Shown here: in pieces, positions 8,082 to 15,890 of the stretch
Numbering within the stretch: position 1 is the stretch's first letter
Layout: every line of letters starts with the position of its first letter
DNA from: an uncultured Prevotella sp.
GTDB taxonomy: Bacteria > Bacteroidota > Bacteroidia > Bacteroidales > Bacteroidaceae
Length of the DNA stretch: 61,695 nt
Reading direction: 5' to 3'
NCBI GenBank assembly: GCA_937901345.1
Contig: CALCHM010000002.1
Span: forward strand, 1 to 61,695
Program-made: the position numbers and the translations under genes
Notes under the pieces: generated by a model
Told to the model about the DNA's origin: nothing
Database searches by the model: none
What the model saw: only the letters and a program-made list of their open reading frames with translations

Positions 8082-8370
8082 AATCATTGTCATCAATGAT
8101 GATCTTTCAGAATACATTGATGAGATACAGAACTACGTCAAAGAACTGACGCCAATCTCTGATATGGCGCTACTCCTGAACGTGGACGAACGCCGACTCC
8201 GTGATGCCATTGATGACCTGTCCAGTCCGGTCTCACTGGCATATCGTCAAGCAAAAGCACAAGTGGCTTTAGAACTCCGTCGTCGTGATATTGAACTCGC
8301 TGAAGCTGGTAGTTCAACGGCGGCAGATGAAGTCAACGCCCATTTCCGTAGAATGATACGAGACGAATAA
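8074..8370 (+). CDS. Hypothetical small phage protein, possible HTH
   Basis: A 98-residue acidic helical protein. The stretch LTPISDMALLLNVDERRLRDAI could form a helix-turn-helix, as in small terminase or Mu gp27-type proteins. The start overlaps the PLD-like gene and the stop lies 3 bases before the next gene, so it is translationally coupled to both. A DNA-binding packaging role is inference from the motif and context. Confidence 0.55.
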   Translation: MNEIIVINDDLSEYIDEIQNYVKELTPISDMALLLNVDERRLRDAIDDLSSPVSLAYRQAKAQVALELRRRDIELAEAGSSTAADEVNAHFRRMIRDE

Positions 8371-8373
8371 TGT

Positions 8374-8988
8374 ATGAATCCTGAATTGATAGAACGCACA
8401 CAACGCTTTCTCTTTGCCACAGAGGAAGAAATGATAGAGGCCAAATTGCCCCAACCAGTGCAGTCTCGCATACTCCGTTTGCGAGACATGTATGCGTTTT
8501 GGCTTCGTCATCCGGCTTACGCGGATAAAGCCATTGTTGCCCAACTTCGGCAACAACACAACATTAGTTTTTCACAAGCATACGAGGACGTGCGCTTGTT
8601 GAAAATCTGTTTGGGCAATATTGGACAGATGACCCGTCAATGGTGTCAGTATCTCTTCATGCAGCGTTGTGAGGAGGGTTTTGAAATGGCACGCAGTTCT
8701 GGCGATGCCAATGCTTTTGCCAAGATGCTTGCAGCTCTTGGTAAGTTCACCCGTCTTGACCATGATGAGGACATCGGTCCGGACTACTCACAGATTGTTC
8801 CTCAGCAGTTTGAACTGACCTCCGACCCGTCTGTGGCTGGTTTTGAACGCATACCCAATGTATTAGAGCGCTCGCGTTTCCTTTTCGCTCGCTACAAGAA
8901 GCAGTCAGAAGACGCTGAGTATGCTCATGTAATTGAAGAATCACCCAACGAAACAGAAGAACATGTTACTCTATATCCACAAGATTGA
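8374..8988 (+). CDS. Hypothetical phage protein, small-terminase-like candidate
   Basis: A 204-residue helical protein. Residues 28-90 (VQSRILRLRDMYAFWLRHP, then LRQQHNISFSQAYEDVRLL) look like a HTH DNA-binding region in which a short helix pair recognises DNA. The C-terminal half is acidic. This pattern and the gene order (small HTH protein, then this gene) are seen near packaging genes in Mu-like prophages. However, no large terminase or portal gene follows in this window, so the call is tentative. Confidence 0.5.
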   Translation: MNPELIERTQRFLFATEEEMIEAKLPQPVQSRILRLRDMYAFWLRHPAYADKAIVAQLRQQHNISFSQAYEDVRLLKICLGNIGQMTRQWCQYLFMQRCEEGFEMARSSGDANAFAKMLAALGKFTRLDHDEDIGPDYSQIVPQQFELTSDPSVAGFERIPNVLERSRFLFARYKKQSEDAEYAHVIEESPNETEEHVTLYPQD

Positions 8989-9373
8989 ATACTGTGAAGC
9001 AAAACACTTGAAGTCAGCAATTTACTTACCTGACCACTTCAAGGTCATCTTGAAAGAAGTCATGCCCTGGCGTGAAGTTCCAATTGTCGGTTTAGCTGCG
9101 CTAGAGACAGGTGATGAGTTGGATAATGGTGTGCGTTTGCACACGCAGAAACTCACGGCGACGCTGGAAACGGAATACGTTTTCCCGCAGTCGCCAACGG
9201 TTTTTCTCATCACCGCTGTCAACGGAACGCAGTACCTTCTCGGCACTTCTGACGCTCCGTTTCCACTCATTCAGCAGAACACTATTTTGTCGTCAAATGC
9301 TGCCGAAAATGCCATAACAGAACTTGTTGTTAACTTAACTTCTCGATTTCCTTTGACAAAAACACAATATTAA
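8963..9373 (+). CDS. Hypothetical last gene of the prophage-like region
   Basis: A 136-residue protein. I chose ATG 8963 (MLLYIHKIEY) over an in-frame codon at 8933, which lies further inside the preceding gene. It still overlaps that gene by 26 bases. The sequence is rich in beta-type stretches (VFLITAVNGTQYLLGTSDAP), with no recognised motif. It is the last gene before a hairpin and the chromosomal genes, marking the right edge of the phage cluster. Confidence 0.5.
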   Translation: MLLYIHKIEYCEAKHLKSAIYLPDHFKVILKEVMPWREVPIVGLAALETGDELDNGVRLHTQKLTATLETEYVFPQSPTVFLITAVNGTQYLLGTSDAPFPLIQQNTILSSNAAENAITELVVNLTSRFPLTKTQY

Positions 9374-9407
9374 CATGTACAACATACCATTGTGAAAAAG
9401 AATACCC

Positions 9408-9445
9408 ATAGGAAGCGGCATGCTGGTCACACAGTCCGCTTCCTA
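9408..9445. terminator. Perfect 10-bp hairpin at the end of the phage cluster
   Basis: Arms TAGGAAGCGG (9408-9417) and CCGCTTCCTA (9436-9445). There is no T-run on the plus strand but a T-rich tract beyond it on the minus strand, so termination in either direction or an element-end role is possible. Confidence 0.55.
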
Positions 9446-9557
9446 GAGCATAAAAAGTAATAGTAAGTGTGCCGATTGTCTGGGGGTGTGTTGGTGAAAA
9501 ATCGTACGTTTTTGGGCGGTCGAAAATGAGTGTCGGTTGAAATTAACGAGAGAGATA
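9446..9557. other. Gene-free junction between phage cluster and chromosome
   Basis: No coding potential is seen. It holds a near-palindrome AAAAATCGTACGTTTTT (9497-9513) and G/T-rich sequence with loosely repeated GTTGGTGAAA and GGTTGAAATT pieces. It may contain the right end of the prophage, but no matching left end can be seen. Confidence 0.4.
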
Positions 9558-9589
9558 TTTTGCTTTTATAAATATTTAAGTTAAATTTG
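9558..9589 (+). promoter_or_regulatory. Strong Bacteroidota promoter before the short leader ORF
   Basis: TTTTG (9558-9562) and TAAATTTG (9582-9589) are separated by 19 bp and match both parts of the phylum consensus. The predicted start is near 9595, upstream of a 34-codon reading frame and a terminator. Confidence 0.75.
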
Positions 9590-9617
9590 CCGAACGTATA
9601 AGAAACGAGTTTGAACT

Positions 9618-9722
9618 ATGTGTAAAAGTTTGTTGCATAAGAAGATGAATAAAATGGTCAATACCTTTGGCCGTTTGAATTTTTTTGTTAGCAAGCAAGC
9701 AAGCAGTAGACGTATACACTAA
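9618..9722 (+). CDS. Possible 34-residue leader peptide
   Basis: A short reading frame (MCKSLLHKKMNKMVNTF...) ending in a basic, Ser-rich tail. It lies between a consensus promoter and a strong terminator and has its own ATG about 25 bases from the predicted transcript start. It is basic (several Lys and Arg) and has no signal peptide. It may be a leader peptide that controls read-through into the glycosidase gene, a stand-alone small protein, or part of a non-coding RNA. Coding status cannot be decided from one sequence. Confidence 0.35.
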   Translation: MCKSLLHKKMNKMVNTFGRLNFFVSKQASSRRIH

Positions 9723-9732
9723 TGATATAACT

Positions 9733-9782
9733 CTTGTGCCTGTGTCGGTGAACATTACTGACGCAGGCACAAGTGTTTTTAT
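9733..9782 (+). terminator. Intrinsic terminator or attenuator ahead of the glycosidase gene
   Basis: A 14-bp stem, CTTGTGCCTGTGTC (9733-9746) with GACGCAGGCACAAG (9760-9773), has a single G-T pair and is followed by TGTTTTTATATTT. It ends the short leader transcript 50 bases before the ATG at 9834. Confidence 0.85.
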
Positions 9783-9833
9783 ATTTCAGCGAGATTCATA
9801 ACATAAATTTATAAATACTATAAACTATTGAAA

Positions 9834-12800
9834 ATGAAACGACATTCTTTTATTCGCAGTCTTTTCTGCTTCCTTGTTATGGTGATGGGGTTTGCTCCCG
9901 CCCAAGCTCAGGAACAGGGCAATTACTACGTTAAGTATGGTGCAGATGTAAATGTGAATCACGGTTCACATTACCCCATTATGGTGGGCGTAAGCAACGT
10001 GCGTGGGGAGCAACAGGTGCTCAATAATATAGCTTCAGCTCCGCGTTGTCAGGCTTATTTTGACAAGACTTCAACAGTCTTTAATGTAAAAAGTGGAGAA
10101 ACCATAACACCTCTGATTACGATAAATGGTAGTTGGATGCACGGTTATGTGTATGTTGACTGGAACAACAATGGTCAATTTGACGTAGCGCTTACGGGCG
10201 ACGGTCCTTACATTAAGGGTGAGGACAACGAACTGATGTGCTGGTCGCTTTACAGCAAAAGTGGTGATGGCAACTCGGGTTGGAATAGTGCAGGTCTCTA
10301 TGTTGACGGTGACGTTTTAGCTCCAGGTTCCTTCCGTGTGCCTGAAAACCTTGAGGTTGGTTCCACTTATCGTATGCGCTACGCTATTATGTGGAATTGC
10401 ATTGACCCCACAGGTGCTTCTTATGCAAATTACATTTCTGATGGTGCAGCTATCATTGATGTTACCTTGAATATTTCAGGTGTCGCAAGTGGTGATGAAT
10501 TGTATGAATATCCTATTAATGAATACGTTGAACCTCGCGTGGGAACAACTCCCGATGCCGCATCTTGGAATGCCCTTCCAGAGGGACTCATTGCATCATG
10601 GGGTTCACGCGATGTTCATTACAAACTTCATGAAGTTCCCGAATTGACACAGCAAGATGTTGCAACCTTGCGTGCATGGAAGGGTGAACGTGCCAACATT
10701 CAAGCCGTACTTTATAGTAAGACCGACCAGGGCATGCTCTCGGTGCGTATGACAGAATGGAAAAAGGATGGTGTCGCTACGGGTATTAATAATGCTGGCG
10801 ATGCCCGTTTCGTAAACTATGTAATTACAGACGACTTTACATCATGTGGTAATCACCCCATGAGTTATCCTACATGGCTTGTTGCTGATGTTATAGATCA
10901 AGATAAGCCTCATGCCGTTCCTGCTATGGAAACGCGCCCCGTGTGGTGTACTATTGAAGTGCCTCGCGACATTGTTGCTGGCGCTTATACTACAGACCTT
11001 GAGGTGGTGAATGAAGCGGGTAATGTTGTAAAGCGCCTTGCGCTCACTATCGTAGTAGATGACCATGCGCTACCTACTGTTGCCGAACAGAAATTCCACC
11101 TCGACTTTTGGCAACAACCTTATGCCGTGAGTCGCTATTATGGGGTGAAGCGCTGGAGCGACGAACATCTTGAAGCCCTCCGTCCTTACCTCAAAGCCTT
11201 AGGTCGTGCAGGTCAGCGTGTTGTATCAACCATTCTCTTCTACGAACCCTGGGGCGAACAAACGCATGACCTTTTCGATCCCATGGTTGAAACCGTGAAG
11301 AAGGCGGATGGCACATGGGCTTACGATTATACCGTATTTGATAAATATGTGGAACTCTGTGCCGAATGTGGTATAGACAAGTACATCAACTGCTTCTCTA
11401 TGGTGCCTTGGGATGTGAGTTTCCGCTACTGGGATGAAGCCACTGAGGAATATAAATATGTGCAGACCGAAACCTCTACAGAGGCGTATCGCGAATTGTG
11501 GACCAGTTTCCTCACCGCTTTCAAGGCACACCTCATAGAGAAGGGATGGTTTGAAAAGACCAATATCGCCCTTGACGAGCGCGCTGAAGCTGACATGCTC
11601 AATGCCTATGCCATCGCTGGTAATTTAGGATTTAACATGGCGCTCGCAGGTAATTATCACAGTTCTCTTTGTGACAAGTTCCGTGACCTCTGCGTACAGC
11701 TCGGTCAGGAGGGACGCTTCACTGCTGCCCAGCTTGCTGAGCGTAAGGCTAAGGGTTGGATAAGTACCTATTACACGAGTTGTGCCAATGCTGAGCCCAA
11801 CATCTACACCAATTCTTATCCTGCAGAAGCTGCTTACTTGCCCATCTATGCTGCAAAGATGAACCTCGATGGTTACTTACACTGGGCATGGATGAATTGG
11901 GACGAGCATCCTTTGACCGACAGTCGCTTCCGCAAGTTTGGTTCGGGCGATACCTACTGCTACTACCCCGGCAACCGCTCCAGCATCCGCTTCGAGCGCC
12001 TCATTGAGGGTATCCACCAATATGAGAAGATACAGATTTTGCGTGAGGAGTATGCGGATAATGCTGATATGCTCTATAAACTCAACACGTTGCTCGGTCG
12101 TTTCAACAGTTCCACGATGGCAGGCACAGCTTGTGCTGCGCTTGTAAACGATCTTGAGAACTTCCTTAATAGTGTGGACGTGGAGGTTCCAGCCCCTCCC
12201 ACGATTGCTACAGGTTACTACCACATGATCAGTAAGGCCACTGCACGTAAGGAGCACCTCTACAACGATGCTACCCACACGGGAAATGGCAATCGACTTA
12301 CCTTGCAGTCAGATGCTATGGTAAACACCAACAACGGTATCTGGCAGATTACATCCCTTGGCGGTGGTAAGGTAGCAATTAAGAATGGTGATGGAAACCC
12401 CATTGTAGCAGGTGGAGCTGGTGGTTCACTGATGGGAAGTTACAGCGAACTCACTATCGGTAGCACCTACGATATTGGCGGTGTGTGTTACTACTACTTT
12501 GATGCAGCCCTCAATTGTTCAAACAACAATAGTTCCTACATGGTAGGCGGAAAGGAACACCTTACTACATGGGCATCGGGTCCTGCAAATGCTGAAGACA
12601 ACTTGTGGCGCTTTGAACCCGTGAACGTTGAGGGTAAATTCATATACGAAGTAGTCATTGAGGGCAACCCCAATCTCTATGTCGCTTATGATAATGGCAC
12701 CATCACGCAGCGCGCCTTTAACGGAGGTTTCTTTGTCACCGATGCTCCCATCTTCGAAGCGCAACTCTCATTGGCAACGCTTGACGGGGACGTTAAGGAC

Positions 12801-12971
12801 GACCTTGTTATTGCGGTAAAGGGCACCACCATCGTGGTGGAAAGTGTGCCGACGCATATAGCTAATCGCGAAATTACCACCGTTACCGCTACTTACGACC
12901 TTCACGGTCGCCGTATGAAAAATCCAGTTAAGGGTGTTTACATCGTCAATGGGAAGAAGGAACTGAAGTGA
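9834..12971 (+). CDS. Secreted DUF4091/GH123-like glycoside hydrolase
   Basis: A 1045-residue secreted enzyme. Order of parts: signal peptide (about 1-26, ending AQAQ), a GEVED-type beta domain with the Ca-binding-like YVDWNNNGQFDV near residue 105, a DUF4091/GH123-like barrel (about 280-720), a beta-trefoil or lectin-like region (about 785-960), and a C-terminal GRRMKNPVKGVYIVNGKK tail typical of exported Bacteroidales proteins. The adjacent acids Asp581-Glu582 (IALDERAEADM) resemble the Asp-Glu pair of GH123 N-acetylgalactosaminidases. Substrate is not known; host or diet glycans with N-acetylhexosamine are plausible. ATG 9834 is preferred over TTG 9828. Confidence 0.8.
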   Translation: MKRHSFIRSLFCFLVMVMGFAPAQAQEQGNYYVKYGADVNVNHGSHYPIMVGVSNVRGEQQVLNNIASAPRCQAYFDKTSTVFNVKSGETITPLITINGSWMHGYVYVDWNNNGQFDVALTGDGPYIKGEDNELMCWSLYSKSGDGNSGWNSAGLYVDGDVLAPGSFRVPENLEVGSTYRMRYAIMWNCIDPTGASYANYISDGAAIIDVTLNISGVASGDELYEYPINEYVEPRVGTTPDAASWNALPEGLIASWGSRDVHYKLHEVPELTQQDVATLRAWKGERANIQAVLYSKTDQGMLSVRMTEWKKDGVATGINNAGDARFVNYVITDDFTSCGNHPMSYPTWLVADVIDQDKPHAVPAMETRPVWCTIEVPRDIVAGAYTTDLEVVNEAGNVVKRLALTIVVDDHALPTVAEQKFHLDFWQQPYAVSRYYGVKRWSDEHLEALRPYLKALGRAGQRVVSTILFYEPWGEQTHDLFDPMVETVKKADGTWAYDYTVFDKYVELCAECGIDKYINCFSMVPWDVSFRYWDEATEEYKYVQTETSTEAYRELWTSFLTAFKAHLIEKGWFEKTNIALDERAEADMLNAYAIAGNLGFNMALAGNYHSSLCDKFRDLCVQLGQEGRFTAAQLAERKAKGWISTYYTSCANAEPNIYTNSYPAEAAYLPIYAAKMNLDGYLHWAWMNWDEHPLTDSRFRKFGSGDTYCYYPGNRSSIRFERLIEGIHQYEKIQILREEYADNADMLYKLNTLLGRFNSSTMAGTACAALVNDLENFLNSVDVEVPAPPTIATGYYHMISKATARKEHLYNDATHTGNGNRLTLQSDAMVNTNNGIWQITSLGGGKVAIKNGDGNPIVAGGAGGSLMGSYSELTIGSTYDIGGVCYYYFDAALNCSNNNSSYMVGGKEHLTTWASGPANAEDNLWRFEPVNVEGKFIYEVVIEGNPNLYVAYDNGTITQRAFNGGFFVTDAPIFEAQLSLATLDGDVKDDLVIAVKGTTIVVESVPTHIANREITTVTATYDLHGRRMKNPVKGVYIVNGKKELK

Positions 12972-13067
12972 TGATCTGTATGTGATGTGTAATAAGTTGT
13001 AGATTTATAGATTACCCTAATAGTGCCTCTGTTGCAATTGTAGAGGGATTGTTGGGCGGACAAACAA

Positions 13068-13108
13068 ACTCCCCAGCGTCATCAAAAGGATGATGCTGGG
13101 GAGTTTTT
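13068..13108. terminator. Bidirectional terminator between convergent genes
   Basis: A 16-bp stem, ACTCCCCAGCGTCATC (13068-13083) with the arm ending at 13104 and one G-T pair, then TTTTT on the plus strand. It serves the glycosidase gene and probably also the minus-strand ABC exporter gene ending at 13153. Confidence 0.9.
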
Positions 13109-13152
13109 CTGATTGTTTAGATATGATGAAATTTGTCAGACAGCAGTAAACT

Positions 13153-14988
13153 TTACAACTGCTGCATGTCGTTGAGTTTCTTGTAATAACCGTTTTTGGC
13201 AAGGAGGTCGTCGTGTGTACCGCGTTCTACGATGCGACCTTCATGGAGCACGCAAATCTCGTCTGCATTCTTGATGGTGGAGAGTCGGTGAGCGATGGCT
13301 ATTGTTGTGCGTGTCTTCATCAAGCGTTCGAGAGCTTCCTGAACGAGGCGTTCGCTTTCGGTGTCGAGTGCCGAAGTGGCTTCGTCAAGAATGAGGATGT
13401 CGGGATTCTTCAAGATGGCGCGTGCAATAGAAACGCGTTGGCGCTGACCGCCTGAGAGACGGCAACCGCGGTCACCCACTCCTGTGTCATAACCTTGCTC
13501 GCTCTGCATGATAAATTCGTGAGCGTTGGCAATCTTTGCTGCTTCCTGAACCTGCTCAAGCGTTGCGTTTTCTACGCCAAAGGCAATGTTGTTGAAGAAC
13601 GAATCATTGAAGAGAATGGCTTCTTGATTTACATTGCCAATCATCTTACGGAGGTCGGAGAGTCGCATTGATTTGATGTTCACTCCGTCAACGAGGATTT
13701 CGCCTTCCGTTACGTCGTGATAGCGAGGAAGAAGGTCGACGAGGGTAGATTTACCCGAACCACTTTGACCTACGAGAGCGATGGTTTGTCCGCGCTTCAC
13801 GGTGAGGTTGACGTCCTTCAGCACATTGGTCTTACCATTATAGGAGAAGGTAATATCCTTGAAGGTGATTTCTTCCTTCAAACCGTCAATGTGGGCAGCA
13901 TTCTCGGGTTCTTGAATGGGATTCTCTGCATTGAGAATTTTGTTGACGCGTTCCACAGACGCCATACCCTTGGGGATGTTATAACTCGCCTTAGAGAGGT
14001 CCTTGAGGGGTTGGATGATGCTGTAAAGAATCACCATGTAGAAGATGAACGTGGGAGCATCAATGGGTGCGTTATTGGAGAAAATAAGCGTTCCGCCATA
14101 CCAAAGCACGAGTACGATGAGGCAAGTGCCGAGGAATTCACTCACGGGGTGAGCTGATGATTGGCGAACGGCAACCTTTCCCGCTGCATCGCGGAATTCG
14201 TTTGCCGAAGCGTCGAAGCGGTCGCACATCTTGCGTTCTGCAGTAAAGGCCTTGATAATGCGCATGCCGCCCAAAGTTTCTTCGAGTTGCGACATGGTTT
14301 CGCTCCATTTATTTTGGGCATCCATACTTTGACGCTTGAGTTTGCGTCCAATCTTACCCATTGCCCAACCCATTAAGGGAAGTACGACAATGGTAAATAA
14401 GGTAAGTTCCCACGACGTATAGATGAGCACGCCAAAGTAACAGAGCAAGAGGATGGGGTTTTTAATCAGCATTTCGAGCGACCCCGTCACAGAGGTTTCT
14501 ATTTCATTGACGTCCCCACTCATGCGAGCGATAATGTCGCCCTTACGTTCGTCAGAGAAGAAGGAGAGGGGAAGCGAAATGATCTTGTGATACACCTCCG
14601 AGCGGATGTCTCTCACAATCCCCGTACGCATCGGCACCATAATCGCCACGGATGCAAAATAACATCCCGTCTTCAAGAGTGTTGCTACGACAAGAAAGCT
14701 ACCGATGAGCAAAAGTGTGGTTGAGGCGCCATACACCGCGATGAGTTCTGTGGTGTAATAGTAAAGGTTGTTTACAAAGATGTCCTTCATCCCCATACCT
14801 GCCGTATCCCAAGGAATGAATTTGTAGACCGTCGTATCGAGTCCGAAGAGCAATTGCAACATCGGGATGAGCGACACGAAGGAAAAGACATTGAGCACTG
14901 CCGATAAGATATTAAAGAACAGTGAGCCGAATAGGTAGCGCTTATAAGGGGCTACGTAACGACTAATGAGTTTGTAAAATTCTTTCAT
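13153..14988 (-). CDS. ABC exporter, MsbA-like half transporter
   Basis: A 611-residue fused permease-ATPase. Six membrane helices occupy about residues 1-320. The nucleotide-binding domain (about 360-605) has Walker A GQSGSGKST, the Q-loop, signature LSGGQRQR, Walker B ILILDEATSALD and the switch His in IAIAHRLST. It would work as a homodimer in the inner membrane. The MsbA/LptA-flippase type of lipid export is the usual role of such single copies in Bacteroidota, but drug export cannot be excluded. Its 5' region is made of AACGTT-word repeats. Confidence 0.88.
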   Translation of the reverse strand: MKEFYKLISRYVAPYKRYLFGSLFFNILSAVLNVFSFVSLIPMLQLLFGLDTTVYKFIPWDTAGMGMKDIFVNNLYYYTTELIAVYGASTTLLLIGSFLVVATLLKTGCYFASVAIMVPMRTGIVRDIRSEVYHKIISLPLSFFSDERKGDIIARMSGDVNEIETSVTGSLEMLIKNPILLLCYFGVLIYTSWELTLFTIVVLPLMGWAMGKIGRKLKRQSMDAQNKWSETMSQLEETLGGMRIIKAFTAERKMCDRFDASANEFRDAAGKVAVRQSSAHPVSEFLGTCLIVLVLWYGGTLIFSNNAPIDAPTFIFYMVILYSIIQPLKDLSKASYNIPKGMASVERVNKILNAENPIQEPENAAHIDGLKEEITFKDITFSYNGKTNVLKDVNLTVKRGQTIALVGQSGSGKSTLVDLLPRYHDVTEGEILVDGVNIKSMRLSDLRKMIGNVNQEAILFNDSFFNNIAFGVENATLEQVQEAAKIANAHEFIMQSEQGYDTGVGDRGCRLSGGQRQRVSIARAILKNPDILILDEATSALDTESERLVQEALERLMKTRTTIAIAHRLSTIKNADEICVLHEGRIVERGTHDDLLAKNGYYKKLNDMQQL

Positions 14989-15123
14989 GGGGAATAAATA
15001 TAGTTGACGAGTTTTTAGGTACGAGATGAGGGGTTAACGTTTAACGTTGAAGGGTTAACGTTGAACGATTAACGATTAACGTTGAAGGGGGGCTGTTGAC
15101 CGTTGACCGTTCCCCGTTCATTA
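14989..15123. repeat. AACGTT-type word-repeat block
   Basis: A short intergenic tract composed of concatenated words (GGTTAACGTTTAACGTTGAAGG and variants). On the strand of the gene to its left it reads as pyrimidine-rich CTTCAACGTTAAACG. Similar blocks occur in many gaps of this window. Confidence 0.8.
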
Positions 15124-15876
15124 TCACCCTTTTCTTCCAAAATCAGCAGGGATTTCGCCCCACTTTTCCGTTTCCCACTTACGCAGGTCGTTGGTATAGG
15201 AATGGGTGCGCAACCAAGTTTCGGCGCGGCGAATATGTTCGTGAAGGGTTTGAGTCTTCTTGTTAAGGGGGAGCGTTGTTCGGCATTGCTTGCGTTTCAC
15301 CCAAAGCATGGCATTGACGCTATCCGAATAAATGGGGATGGAGTATCCTCGTTGTTGTAAGAGGGCAAGACCGTGAACGATGGCCAAGAATTCTCCGATG
15401 TTGTTCGTGCCAAACACGGGACCGTAATGAAAGATTTCTTCGCCCGTTTTGAGATACACACCGCGATATTCCATTTGTCCAGGGTTGCCACTGCAGGCAG
15501 CATCCACGGCAATGGCTTGTGGGTCAACTGCATTGGGAAGCGCTTGACACGCTTTCAGCGCTGCCTGCTTGCGCAAGAGTTCCAGGCGGTCTTTAGAGGG
15601 AGTAAGGTCTTTAACTTCTTTAGAGTCATTAAGGTCTTTAACGCATTCGTACTGTTGCTGTGCTTCAATTTCTCCTTTTTCCTTTCTCCTTTCTTCTTTC
15701 CCAATGTATTCCAACGGACCTTCTTCAAAGGCAATCTCAGCCTCTTCACGCGAAGAAAAGGCTTTGAAGACAGCCTCGGGATATCCCTTCACCTGTGCTT
15801 CAGCCTCTTCCCACTTAGTGTAGATTCCAGGAGCGTGTCCTTCCCACACGACATAGTATTTCGGTTTCTTTGCCAT
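15124..15876 (-). CDS. Ribonuclease H with N-terminal hybrid-binding (viroplasmin) domain
   Basis: A 250-residue type 1 RNase H that cuts the RNA strand of RNA-DNA hybrids. Residues 1-55 form the viroplasmin-like hybrid-binding domain (YYVVWEGHAPGIYTKWEEAE). Residues 120-250 form the nuclease with acidic residues Asp125 (AVDAACSGNPG), Glu162, Asp185 (IYSDS) and Asp245. The linker (about 58-100) is low-complexity and is encoded by DNA words seen in intergenic repeats (GGTCTTTAAC and TTTCTCCTTT types). The gene follows argS on the same strand with a 14-base gap. Confidence 0.9.
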   Translation of the reverse strand: MAKKPKYYVVWEGHAPGIYTKWEEAEAQVKGYPEAVFKAFSSREEAEIAFEEGPLEYIGKEERRKEKGEIEAQQQYECVKDLNDSKEVKDLTPSKDRLELLRKQAALKACQALPNAVDPQAIAVDAACSGNPGQMEYRGVYLKTGEEIFHYGPVFGTNNIGEFLAIVHGLALLQQRGYSIPIYSDSVNAMLWVKRKQCRTTLPLNKKTQTLHEHIRRAETWLRTHSYTNDLRKWETEKWGEIPADFGRKG

Positions 15877-15890
15877 GTCGGTGGCACGGA

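Noticed and set aside
9497..9513. Palindrome AAAAATCGTACGTTTTT as a prophage attachment site
   Set aside because: No second copy is found at the left side of the phage cluster within the window and no integrase or target copy is visible, so an att call is unsupported.
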